The position numbers and the translations under genes were made by a program. From Thiopseudomonas denitrificans (GTDB taxonomy: Bacteria > Pseudomonadota > Gammaproteobacteria > Pseudomonadales > Pseudomonadaceae), in assembly GCF_002866065.1 (NCBI RefSeq), contig NZ_LNJZ01000009.1:1-64000 (forward strand): DNA of 64,000 nucleotides, read 5' to 3'. The stretch's first letter is position 1; the number at the start of each line of letters is the position of its first letter. The notes beneath the pieces are model-generated. The model was not told where the DNA came from, searched no databases, and worked only from the letters and a program-made list of their open reading frames with translations. Shown here piece after piece: positions 36,001-43,730 of this stretch.

Positions 36001-36074
36001 TTATTGCATGAAAACACACATACGAGTAGCTTTATCACCATTCCGGCCTCTACCGGGCCACTTTTGTGCAATAA
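36001..36074 (+). promoter_or_regulatory. Structured leader upstream of leuA
   Basis: TTATTGCA (36,001-36,008) and TGCAATAA (36,067-36,074) are perfect inverted repeats 58 bases apart, enclosing a short hairpin (GGCC...GGCC). The second arm ends about 8 bases before the AAAAAGG Shine-Dalgarno sequence of leuA. A short frame starting at the ATG at 36,008 overlaps this region, but it lacks the run of leucine codons expected of an attenuator peptide. Confidence 0.4.
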
Positions 36075-36095
36075 AACCTCAAAAAGGCAGACCTC

Positions 36096-37745
36096 ATGAG
36101 CATGTTGAAGAATCCGGCAAAGAAATATCGCGCCTACCCTGTCCTCAATTTACCCGACCGCACCTGGCCCAACCGCATCCTGACCGAAGCGCCCATCTGG
36201 TGCAGCTCGGACCTGCGTGACGGCAACCAGTCGCTGATCGAGCCCATGAGCCCGGACAAGAAGCTGAAGTTCTTCAAGACACTGGTGCAGGTCGGCATCA
36301 AGGAAATCGAAGTCGGTTTCCCGTCCGCCTCCCAGACCGATTTCGACTTTGTGCGCCTGCTGATCGAAGACAACCTGGTACCGGATGACACCACCATCCA
36401 GGTACTGACCCAGGCCCGTGAAGACCTGATCGCACGCACTTTCGAGTCCCTGCAGGGTGCGAAAAAGGCCATCGTGCACGTGTATAACGCTACCTCCCCC
36501 GCGTTCCGCAAGATCGTATTCAAGCAGGACAAGGACGGCACCAGGGCGCTGGCCGTACATGCCGCGCAGTTGCTGAAGAAATACGCCGCCCAGCAGCCGG
36601 ACACCGACTGGCGCTTCGAGTACTCGCCCGAGACCTTCAGCGCCACCGAGCCGGAATTCGCCGTCGAGGTGTGCAACGCGGTCAGCGAGGTGATCCAGCC
36701 GACCGACACCCACAAGCTGATCTTCAACCTGCCGGCTACCGTCGAAGTGGCGATGCCCAACGTCTATGCCGACCAGATCGAATATTTCTGCCGACACATC
36801 AACAACCGTGACAAGATCGTGGTCAGCCTGCACACCCACAACGACCGGGGTACCGGCGTGGCCGCCAGTGAACTCGGCCTGCTGGCCGGTGCCGACCGTG
36901 TCGAAGGCTGCCTGTTCGGCAACGGCGAGCGCACCGGCAACGTGGATCTGGTTAACCTGGCGCTCAACCTTTACACCCACGGCATCGACCCGAAGCTGGA
37001 TTTCTCCGACATCGACCACATTCGCCAGGTCGTTGAAGAGTGCAACCAGCTGCCGGTACACCCGCGCCACCCCTACGTGGGCGACCTGGTGCATACCGCA
37101 TTTTCCGGCTCGCACCAGGATGCCATCCGCAAGGGCTTTGCCCAGCAGGACCCGGACGGTATCTGGGAGGTGCCCTACCTGCCGATCGATCCGGCCGATA
37201 TCGGCCGCAGCTACGAGGCGGTGATTCGTGTCAACAGCCAGTCCGGCAAGGGCGGTGTGACCTACCTGCTGGAACAGGAATACGGCATCCAGATGCCGCG
37301 CCGCATGCAGATCGAGTTCAGCCAGGTGATTAAGGAAGAAACCGACCGCTCCGGTACGGAAGTGTCGGCCATGCAGATCTACAACCTGCTTGACACCCAT
37401 TATCTGCAGGCACACACACCTTATGCCTATCAGACCCACAGCCTGCAGGAAAGCGGTGGCGAGAGCCAGCTGCAGGTGGAAGTGCACAAGAACGGGCAGC
37501 CGGTGCAACTTCAGGGCGCGGGCAGCGGCCCCATTGCCGCGTTGGCGGCCAGCCTGCCTGAAGACATCGAGATCATGGACTACAACGAACATGCCATCGG
37601 CAGCGGCAGCAATGCCCGTGCCGCTGCCTACATCGAGCTGCGCCGGGACGGCCAGCGGCCGGTGTTTGGCGTCGGCATCGACCACAACATCACCACTGCC
37701 AGCATCAAGGCGCTGTTCAGCGCACTGAACCGCAGCCTGGTGTAA
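36096..37745 (+). CDS. leuA: 2-isopropylmalate synthase
   Basis: The product is 549 residues, the longer LeuA type. It condenses acetyl-CoA with 2-oxoisovalerate, the first committed step of leucine synthesis. The TIM-barrel has [17 protein letters not shown] (metal-binding aspartate) and [19 protein letters not shown] (metal-binding histidines). The C-terminal part (about residues 420-549) is the LeuA allosteric dimerisation domain, so leucine feedback is expected. AAGG lies at the right distance before the ATG. A strong terminator follows. Confidence 0.97.
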   Translation: MSMLKNPAKKYRAYPVLNLPDRTWPNRILTEAPIWCSSDLRDGNQSLIEPMSPDKKLKFFKTLVQVGIKEIEVGFPSASQTDFDFVRLLIEDNLVPDDTTIQVLTQAREDLIARTFESLQGAKKAIVHVYNATSPAFRKIVFKQDKDGTRALAVHAAQLLKKYAAQQPDTDWRFEYSPETFSATEPEFAVEVCNAVSEVIQPTDTHKLIFNLPATVEVAMPNVYADQIEYFCRHINNRDKIVVSLHTHNDRGTGVAASELGLLAGADRVEGCLFGNGERTGNVDLVNLALNLYTHGIDPKLDFSDIDHIRQVVEECNQLPVHPRHPYVGDLVHTAFSGSHQDAIRKGFAQQDPDGIWEVPYLPIDPADIGRSYEAVIRVNSQSGKGGVTYLLEQEYGIQMPRRMQIEFSQVIKEETDRSGTEVSAMQIYNLLDTHYLQAHTPYAYQTHSLQESGGESQLQVEVHKNGQPVQLQGAGSGPIAALAASLPEDIEIMDYNEHAIGSGSNARAAAYIELRRDGQRPVFGVGIDHNITTASIKALFSALNRSLV

Positions 37746-37770
37746 GCCTGCGGAAACAACAGACGGACAC

Positions 37771-37803
37771 AAAAAAGCCCCGGTAAAAAACCGGGGCTTT
37801 CTC
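37771..37803 (+). terminator. Terminator between leuA and grxD
   Basis: AAGCCCCGG pairs with CCGGGGCTT around an A-rich loop, with six A residues before it and TTTCTC after it. It serves leuA on the plus strand and probably grxD on the minus strand. Confidence 0.85.
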
Positions 37804-37818
37804 GTCAGGCAGCGCGGA

Positions 37819-38151
37819 TCAGGCTTCTTCGGCAGCTTTCTCTACCGCTTCCTTGACCAGCTTGCACAGCTCGCCGCTTTCGTGCAGTTCGGTGATGATG
37901 TCGCAGCCGCCGACCAGCTCGCCACCGACCCACAGCTGCGGGAAGGTAGGCCAGTTGGCGTAGCCCGGCAGATTGGCGCGGATATCCGGGTTTTGCAGAA
38001 TATCAACAAATGCAAACTTCTCGCCGCAGCTCATCAGCGCCTGGGAGGCACGCTGGGAAAAACCGCACTGGGGCGCATTGGGCGAGCCTTTCATGTAAAT
38101 CAGGACGGGGTTGCTGGCAATTTGTTCCTTGATGGTTTCAATAATATCCAC
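37819..38151 (-). CDS. grxD: Monothiol glutaredoxin GrxD
   Basis: The product is 110 residues with the monothiol active site CGFS at residues 29-32 and the glutathione-binding blocks TFPQLWVGGELVGG and DI. These proteins bind [2Fe-2S] clusters, often as a complex with BolA, and carry iron-sulfur clusters in the cytoplasm. The gene is alone and is divergent from argF. Confidence 0.96.
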   Translation of the reverse strand: MDIIETIKEQIASNPVLIYMKGSPNAPQCGFSQRASQALMSCGEKFAFVDILQNPDIRANLPGYANWPTFPQLWVGGELVGGCDIITELHESGELCKLVKEAVEKAAEEA

Positions 38152-38203
38152 AGTTCACCTCAACAAGTTTAAACATCTACACCAGGACGGCGTGAATGCA
38201 GGC

Positions 38204-38234
38204 ATTTTAACCTATAACCTAGCTACCCGGTCAA
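38204..38234 (-). promoter_or_regulatory. Candidate grxD promoter
   Basis: On the minus strand TTGACC (38,229-38,234) is followed, after a long spacer of 18-19 bases, by TTAAAAT (-10 TAAAAT at 38,204-38,209). The distance to the grxD start is about 50 bases. Confidence 0.4.
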
Positions 38235-38398
38235 CTATATCCCGTCTGCAAAAGGCTCTGAACACAGGCAAAACCCAGCCTTCTTGATCCGGATCACCCT
38301 GTAATATTTGCACCTGCAGCATTCTACCCGATAAAATCACCCGTTTTACGGTTGCGCCCTGTTTATTGTAGCAGCCTACCAGCACGGAACTTTCCAAC

Positions 38399-39307
38399 AT
38401 GAACATCAGGCATTTTTTATCATTGTTCGATTGCTCGCCAGCCGAACTGAACCAGATCATCCAGCGTGCCATCGAGCTCAAGCAGCTGCGCCAGCAAGGC
38501 GTGGCCCACGAAACACTTAAAGGCCGCATGCTGGGCATGATCTTTGAAAAAGCCTCGACCCGTACCCGTATTTCATTTGAAACCGGCATTTTTCAGCTCG
38601 GCGGCAACGCGATTTTCCTGTCGCCGCGCGATACCCAGCTCGGCCGTGGCGAGCCGTTGGCCGACTCGGCCCGGGTGATGTCCAGCATGCTGGACCTGAT
38701 CATGATCCGCACCTTTGCCCACTCCGGCCTGGAAGAGTTTGCCCGCCATTCGTCCGTACCCGTCATCAACGCCCTGTCGGATGACTCCCACCCCTGCCAG
38801 CTGCTGGCCGACATGCAGACCTTCGTCGAGCAGCGCGGCAGCATTGCCGGCAAGACCGTGGCCTGGATTGGTGACGGCAACAACATGTGCAACTCCTATA
38901 TCGAAGCCGCCATGCAGTTTGACTTCCAGCTGCGCGTAGGCTGCCCGATGGGCTACGAGCCCAGCGCCCAGCTGCTGGAAAAAGCCGGCGACCGGGTACA
39001 GATCATCTATGACCCGGCCAAAGCCATCAAGGGAGCCCACCTGGTCAGTACCGATGTCTGGGCCTCCATGGGCCAGGAAGAGGAAGCCCGTGAGCGCATG
39101 GAGGCCTTCAAGGGCTACCAGGTCAGCGAAGCTCTGCTCAACAAGGCTGCGCCGGACGTCCTCTTCATGCACTGCCTGCCGGCCCACCGTGGCGAAGAAA
39201 TCAGCCACAGCCTGCTGGACGACCCCCGTGCCGTGGTCTGGCAACAGGCCGAAAACCGTCTGCATGCACAAAAGGCCCTGATGGAATTCATCGTGTTGCA
39301 GGCCTGA
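38399..39307 (+). CDS. argF: Ornithine carbamoyltransferase (anabolic)
   Basis: The product is 302 residues and forms citrulline from ornithine and carbamoyl phosphate in arginine synthesis. The carbamoyl-phosphate motif STRTR is at residues 53-57, HPCQ lies near residue 130, and the ornithine-site [10 protein letters not shown] is near residue 256. GGAA precedes the ATG. A bidirectional terminator follows. The length and sequence fit the anabolic form rather than the catabolic ArcB (about 335 residues). Confidence 0.96.
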   Translation: MNIRHFLSLFDCSPAELNQIIQRAIELKQLRQQGVAHETLKGRMLGMIFEKASTRTRISFETGIFQLGGNAIFLSPRDTQLGRGEPLADSARVMSSMLDLIMIRTFAHSGLEEFARHSSVPVINALSDDSHPCQLLADMQTFVEQRGSIAGKTVAWIGDGNNMCNSYIEAAMQFDFQLRVGCPMGYEPSAQLLEKAGDRVQIIYDPAKAIKGAHLVSTDVWASMGQEEEARERMEAFKGYQVSEALLNKAAPDVLFMHCLPAHRGEEISHSLLDDPRAVVWQQAENRLHAQKALMEFIVLQA

Positions 39308-39318
39308 CACGGCCGCAT

Positions 39319-39354
39319 AAAAAAACCGCAGGCTGATTGTCTGCGGTTTTTTTA
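39319..39354 (+). terminator. Bidirectional terminator between argF and the lipoprotein gene
   Basis: ACCGCAG pairs with CTGCGGT over a nine-base loop, flanked by seven A residues and seven T residues. It serves argF on the plus strand and the convergent lipoprotein gene on the minus strand. Confidence 0.9.
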
Positions 39355-39369
39355 TGCATCCAGAGCAGC

Positions 39370-39849
39370 TTATTCGTCCGCTTCTCCGCTCGCTTCCTCA
39401 ATCGCATCCTCTACCGCGCCGGCTGCTTCATCAGCTTTTTCGGCACCTTTGTGCAGGCCGGATTTCAGCGCCTCCCGGGCGTCTTCGGCTTTTTCAGTCA
39501 GGGTTTCTTTGGCCTTTGCGGCTTTTTCAGCAGCAGACTCTTTAAGCGCCTCGCTTTTTTCGGCTACGGCATCCTTGACCTCCCCAGCTTTTTCAACAAC
39601 AGCATCCTTGCCTTCGGCATAGGCTTCCCTGGCTTTATCGGCCAACGTATCCGCGCCCTCTTCCGCCTTTTCAAGCGTCTCTTCCACCTTTTCTTCAGCT
39701 TCGTTCACGACTGCTTTGGCAGCCTCGCGGACCTGTTCGGATGCGGCAGGTTTTTCCGGTGCTGTGGACTGTCCGGGAGCCTCGTCACCACAAGCGGTCA
39801 ACAGCAGGCTGGCGGAACAGAGCAAGGATGCCAGTAATGTTTTTTTCAT
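39370..39849 (-). CDS. Alanine/glutamate/lysine-rich lipoprotein with LEA-like repeats
   Basis: I start at the ATG at 39,849 (MKKTLLASLL), which gives 159 residues with a lipoprotein signal and lipobox LTAC (cysteine near residue 20). The open frame extends far upstream but only as non-coding sequence. The mature protein is almost entirely A, E, K and D in roughly 11-residue periods (KDAVAEKSEALKESAAEKAA), predicted to form long amphipathic helices like LEA or apolipoprotein-type proteins. It is probably anchored in an envelope membrane and may respond to osmotic or drying stress. I do not recognise a named family member. Confidence 0.8.
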   Translation of the reverse strand: MKKTLLASLLCSASLLLTACGDEAPGQSTAPEKPAASEQVREAAKAVVNEAEEKVEETLEKAEEGADTLADKAREAYAEGKDAVVEKAGEVKDAVAEKSEALKESAAEKAAKAKETLTEKAEDAREALKSGLHKGAEKADEAAGAVEDAIEEASGEADE

Positions 39850-40096
39850 TGTGAAGTACCTTTTCTGAATGGACTGGATCACACACCTGACAACAGGTGC
39901 TAGGGGACGTTCCCTCTCCGGCTGTCCCCGTGCATATCCTAATCGAAGTGAAGCCATATCGACGAACAGGTAAAACTTTCCGGTCATTCTGTGATGCTGA
40001 TAACAGTTTGTCACACTACCGCCGGCTCGCTTCTCCGGCCAACGGCCAGCAGAAAACTGTGCAATAATCGGGCAAACGCAGCTTTGGAATCCAATA

Positions 40097-41617
40097 ATGC
40101 ACCGTTCATGCCTGTTCATTACACTGTGTATTGCCAGCTTTTTTCTGGTCAGCCCGACACTGCAGGCGGCCAGCCAGACCCCTGCATCACAGCTGCCCGT
40201 CCTGCAAGACAACCCCGGGAACCTCGCCATGCTTGAGCACAATGACAAACCCACACTCATCAAATTCTGGGCCAGCTGGTGTCCGCGCTGCCTGGCCGAG
40301 CTGGAGGACACCGAAGCCCTGGCCAGCGATGCCGAGCTGCAGGCTCGCCTGAACATCTGGACACTGGCCTCACCCGGTGTGCTGGGAGAAATGCCCATGG
40401 CAGAATTCCAGACCTGGTACAGCGGGCTGGATTACCCCGGATTGCCGCTGCAGCTGGATCCCAAAGGCGAATGGGTGCGCCACTTCGGCGTACAGGTCTA
40501 CCCGACCTGGGTTTTGCTCGGCACCGACGGCAAGCTGTTGCGCCAGGTTCGTGGCAGCCTCGACAAGCAACAAATTCTGGCCCTGCTCAACAATACGCAG
40601 GTGGCACTGGAACAGCCTTCCGGCAGCTTTTACCAGCCGGCAGGCAAACAGCAGGCCAGCGCCATCAATGCGCGTGAAATCTATCTGGCCGGCGGCTGCT
40701 TCTGGGGCGTGGATGCCTATTTCAAGCGCATCAACGGTGTGCTGGATGCGGTATCCGGCTATGCCAATGGCACCACGGAGAACCCCAGCTACGAAGACGT
40801 GATTTACCGCAAGACCGGCCATGCCGAAACGGTCAGGGTCACTTACAACCCTGCACAGATCAGTCTTGAGCAGTTGCTGCAGCATTATTTTCGCATCATT
40901 GATCCGACCACCCTCAACCGCCAGGGCAATGACCGTGGTACCCAGTACCGCACCGGTATCTATAGTAACGATCCGGCCGAGCGCCAGCAGGTCGCCCGTG
41001 CCCTGGAACAATTGCAGCAGCGCTACCAGCAACCGCTGGTGGTGGAGAACCTGCCACTGGAGCACTTCTTTCGGGCCGAGGAATACCATCAGGACTACCT
41101 GTTGAAGAACCCGAACGGCTACTGCCACATTGACCTGGGCCTGGCCGCAGTACCACTGCAGGAAGAACAACCACGGTACAGCAAGCCCGATGATGCCACC
41201 CTGCGCCAGACGCTAACGCCGCTGCAGTATCAGGTTACCCAGCAAAACGGTACCGAGCGCGCTTACACCCACGAATATGACAGTCTGTATGCGCCCGGCA
41301 TCTACGTTGATATCGTTAGTGGCGAGCCGTTGTTCAGCTCTGCCGACAAGTATGACGCCGGTTGCGGCTGGCCCAGCTTTGTCCGGCCGATTGCCGCCGG
41401 CACCGTCACCGAACACATTGACACCAGCTACAACATGCACCGCATCGAGGTGCGCAGCCGCCATGCCGACTCGCACCTCGGGCATGTATTTCCTGACGGA
41501 CCGCGTGAGCGTGGCGGCAAACGCTACTGCATCAACGGTGCCAGCCTGGAGTTCATCCCGCTGGCCGACATGGAGGCCCGCGGTTATGGCAGATGGGTTG
41601 ATGCATTAGAGCAGTAA
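40097..41617 (+). CDS. msrAB: Secreted thioredoxin-MsrA-MsrB methionine sulfoxide reductase
   Basis: The product is 506 residues with three domains after a signal peptide (cut near LQA, residue 24). The first is a TlpA/thioredoxin-like domain with CPRC at residues 62-65, the second is MsrA with GGCFWG near residue 200, and the third is MsrB with [10 protein letters not shown] and catalytic cysteine in [11 protein letters not shown]. MsrB has RSRHADSH where zinc forms carry CxxC, so it is the zinc-free type. The architecture matches Neisseria PilB, in which electrons from the membrane reach the N-terminal domain and then both reductases. It repairs oxidised methionines in the periplasm. Confidence 0.93.
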   Translation: MHRSCLFITLCIASFFLVSPTLQAASQTPASQLPVLQDNPGNLAMLEHNDKPTLIKFWASWCPRCLAELEDTEALASDAELQARLNIWTLASPGVLGEMPMAEFQTWYSGLDYPGLPLQLDPKGEWVRHFGVQVYPTWVLLGTDGKLLRQVRGSLDKQQILALLNNTQVALEQPSGSFYQPAGKQQASAINAREIYLAGGCFWGVDAYFKRINGVLDAVSGYANGTTENPSYEDVIYRKTGHAETVRVTYNPAQISLEQLLQHYFRIIDPTTLNRQGNDRGTQYRTGIYSNDPAERQQVARALEQLQQRYQQPLVVENLPLEHFFRAEEYHQDYLLKNPNGYCHIDLGLAAVPLQEEQPRYSKPDDATLRQTLTPLQYQVTQQNGTERAYTHEYDSLYAPGIYVDIVSGEPLFSSADKYDAGCGWPSFVRPIAAGTVTEHIDTSYNMHRIEVRSRHADSHLGHVFPDGPRERGGKRYCINGASLEFIPLADMEARGYGRWVDALEQ

Positions 41618-41669
41618 CAGCAAAAGCCGCACACATGGCCGCCGTGCTGTGCCCTGGAGGGTATTCCTC

Positions 41670-41740
41670 TGCGAATTTATTCGCACATGCCTCTATAGCC
41701 CCGCTCTGCCGGGTTTGTCCGAATGAATTCGGACCTACAG
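41670..41740. repeat. Two REP elements, one supplying the miaE stop codon
   Basis: TGCGAATTTATTCGCAC (41,670-41,686) and GTCCGAATGAATTCGGAC followed by CTACAG (41,717-41,740) are diverged REP units. In the second unit both the third base and its pairing partner have changed compared with the common form, so the stem is preserved. The CTA in its tail is the minus-strand TAG stop of miaE. Confidence 0.8.
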
Positions 41741-42334
41741 GGCCGGCACGCCGCTGTGAAAACGGAATGTTGCGTCAGCGGTGAAAATGGCCTGACGCTC
41801 CTGTTCGGCAAAGAACGCCACCCGTTCCTCGATCGGCTCCTTGCTGTATTGCTGCGCCAGCTTGAGGTAGTCCTCGAAATGCCGCGCTTCGGACTTCAGC
41901 AGCGACTGATAGAACTTGCCCAGCTCTTCATCCAGGTGCGGCAACAGCCGATAAAAGCGCTCGCAGGAGCGCGCCTCGATGAAGGCACCGATGATCAGGG
42001 TATCAATCAGCCGGCCCGGCTCCTGGATGCGGGCATGCTGGTGCAGGCGTTTGGCATATTCGGATGCGCTGAGCTGGCGGTATTTGATGCCGCGTTTTTT
42101 CATGATGGCAGTGACCTGCTCGAAATGTCGCAATTCTTCGCGGGCCAGCCGCGACATCTTCTGCTGCAGATCTTCTTTCTCCGCATAGCGGAACATCAGG
42201 GTCAGCGCCGTTCCCGCCGCTTTCTTCTCGCAGTTGGCATGATCGATCAGCAACTCTTCCGGATGCTGCAGGGCCTGCTCAATCCAGGCAGGGGGAGTTT
42301 CGCACAACAAAAACGCTTCAATTTCAGGAATCAT
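41735..42334 (-). CDS. miaE: tRNA-(ms2io6A) hydroxylase MiaE
   Basis: I start at the ATG at 42,334 (MIPEIEAFLL), which gives 199 residues as in Pseudomonas homologues; the longer frame upstream has no conserved content. MiaE is a non-haem di-iron enzyme that hydroxylates the isopentenyl side chain of A37 in tRNAs reading U-initial codons. The iron ligands are visible in a ferritin-like four-helix pattern: IDHANCEKKAAG, EELRHFEQV, EARSCERF and SEARHFEDYL. The last codons and the stop overlap a REP element. Confidence 0.92.
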   Translation of the reverse strand: MIPEIEAFLLCETPPAWIEQALQHPEELLIDHANCEKKAAGTALTLMFRYAEKEDLQQKMSRLAREELRHFEQVTAIMKKRGIKYRQLSASEYAKRLHQHARIQEPGRLIDTLIIGAFIEARSCERFYRLLPHLDEELGKFYQSLLKSEARHFEDYLKLAQQYSKEPIEERVAFFAEQERQAIFTADATFRFHSGVPAL

Positions 42335-42536
42335 GTCAAGAACAACCAAACAACCGATATAAAACAGGGGCGACAATATACATCCCCCGGTCACTTGCAG
42401 CATACTGACGCGGGTCAGAATTTCTGCCCTGATATCAGTTAAACTGAACGCATACCAATAATAACGACAACCCTCCAGTCCGGCATCTGCAGTTGTCATG
42501 ACAGATGCGGATTGATGAACTTCGCAGGAGATCAAC

Positions 42537-43400
42537 ATGCATAGCATCCGCAGAATCCTGGTGGTCATGACCCCCAACCAGCCGGAAGATTACGCCCTTG
42601 ACCGCGCCAGACAGATTGCCAAGATCACTGGTGCCCATTTGCACCTGCTGGTGTGCGACCGCCGCAACATTCACGGCGACTATCTGAAACAGGCAGCGGA
42701 CAAGCTGCAGGCCGAGAATATCAGCGTCAGCACCCAGCAGTCCTGGCGTGACAACTTCCACGAAACCATCATCCAGGCCCAGCGTGCGGAAAACTGCCGC
42801 CTGGTGGTCAAGCAGCACTTCCCGGAAAACCCGCTCAAGCGTGCCCTGCTCACCCCCGACGACTGGAAACTGCTGCGCTACTGCCCGGTTCCGGTACTGA
42901 TTGTCAAAAGCAGCCGGATCTGGGACAAGAGCGGCACCATCCTCGCCGCGGTGGATGTGGGCAACAGCGGTTCCGAACACCGGGCCCTGCATGCCAGCCT
43001 GATCAACAATGCGCTGGCAGCAGCAGAGGTTACCGGCGCCAGCCTGCATGTATTCACCGCTCATCCGGCTCCCATGCTGTCGGCTGCCGACCCGACCTTC
43101 CAGCTGCGTGAAACCATTGAGGCCCGCTATCGCGAGGAATGCCAGAAGTTCGTTGCAGAGTTCAACCTGGACCCGGCCAGCATGCACCTGAAGGAAGGCC
43201 CGGCGGACGTGCTGATTCCACGCATGGCCAGAGAGCTGCATGCCATGCTGACTGTTGTCGGCACCGTCGCCCGTACCGGTCTGTCCGGTGCCCTGATAGG
43301 CAACACAGCCGAGGTGGTGCTGGACGCGCTGGAAACCGACGTACTGGTGGTCAAACCGAAGAATGTGATGGACTATCTGGAAAACCAGCTGCAACGCTGA
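42537..43400 (+). CDS. Tandem universal stress protein (UspE-like)
   Basis: The product is 287 residues with two UspA-like domains (about 1-135 and 145-287). The C-terminal domain keeps the ATP-binding pattern GTVARTGLSGALIGNTAE; the first domain lacks a clear glycine motif. AGGAG precedes the ATG. It is divergent from miaE. A 24-base perfect hairpin follows the gene. The organisation resembles UspE, a cytoplasmic protein induced by stress or low oxygen, but its function here is not shown. Confidence 0.88.
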   Translation: MHSIRRILVVMTPNQPEDYALDRARQIAKITGAHLHLLVCDRRNIHGDYLKQAADKLQAENISVSTQQSWRDNFHETIIQAQRAENCRLVVKQHFPENPLKRALLTPDDWKLLRYCPVPVLIVKSSRIWDKSGTILAAVDVGNSGSEHRALHASLINNALAAAEVTGASLHVFTAHPAPMLSAADPTFQLRETIEARYREECQKFVAEFNLDPASMHLKEGPADVLIPRMARELHAMLTVVGTVARTGLSGALIGNTAEVVLDALETDVLVVKPKNVMDYLENQLQR

Positions 43401-43410
43401 TTCCTGTCCT

Positions 43411-43434
43411 GGCCATGCCCCTCCAGGCATGGCC
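43411..43434 (+). terminator. Hairpin after the universal stress gene
   Basis: GGCCATGCC and GGCATGGCC form a nine-base perfect stem with a six-base loop, 11 bases after the stop. There is no T-run, so termination may be weak or factor-assisted. Confidence 0.55.
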
Positions 43435-43540
43435 ATTGCCCGCCCGGCCCGGGTGCCACCCCCGCACGAAAAATACCGGCCGCCTGCCGGAGCACTTCTT
43501 TCGTCTAAGCCGCTGACAACCAAGATTTTGCACCTGCCAC

Positions 43541-43569
43541 TTAACTTGATAGCCAATTTCGCTTAGAAT
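43541..43569 (+). promoter_or_regulatory. Candidate acnB promoter
   Basis: TTAACT (43,541-43,546), a 17-base spacer and TAGAAT (43,564-43,569) form a sigma-70-like promoter about 160 bases before the acnB start codon. The transcript would carry a long leader. Confidence 0.5.
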
Positions 43570-43601
43570 AGTGCCGCCTTTTTGGCCTTTCCGTCCCATT
43601 T

Positions 43602-43679
43602 GAAGCTGTTTTCAAAATATTGACAGAGCTGTTTTTCACTCGCTGCGGCAAGTTGCCGGACATTTGTGAAAACAGCTTC
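43602..43679 (+). promoter_or_regulatory. Structured acnB leader with 13-bp inverted repeat
   Basis: GAAGCTGTTTTCA (43,602-43,614) pairs perfectly with TGAAAACAGCTTC (43,667-43,679). The enclosed 52 bases contain a second small hairpin (CGGC-AAGTT-GCCG). The whole structure lies within the predicted 5' leader of acnB, 50 bases before the start codon. Its role is unknown; iron- or small-RNA-dependent control is a reasonable guess, because acnB is a classic target of such control. Confidence 0.6.
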
Positions 43680-43730
43680 TAAATAAGCGCCCGACACCTG
43701 TGTAACGGGCCACTGATGAGGGTAAAAACT

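Noticed and set aside
35939-36220. 93-codon frame upstream of leuA as a gene or attenuator peptide
   Set aside because: It runs into leuA in another frame, and its short form lacks clustered leucine codons, so only the RNA structure is reported.
36150-37772. 540-codon open frame antisense to leuA
   Set aside because: Same reasoning: it mirrors leuA codon structure and resembles no protein family.
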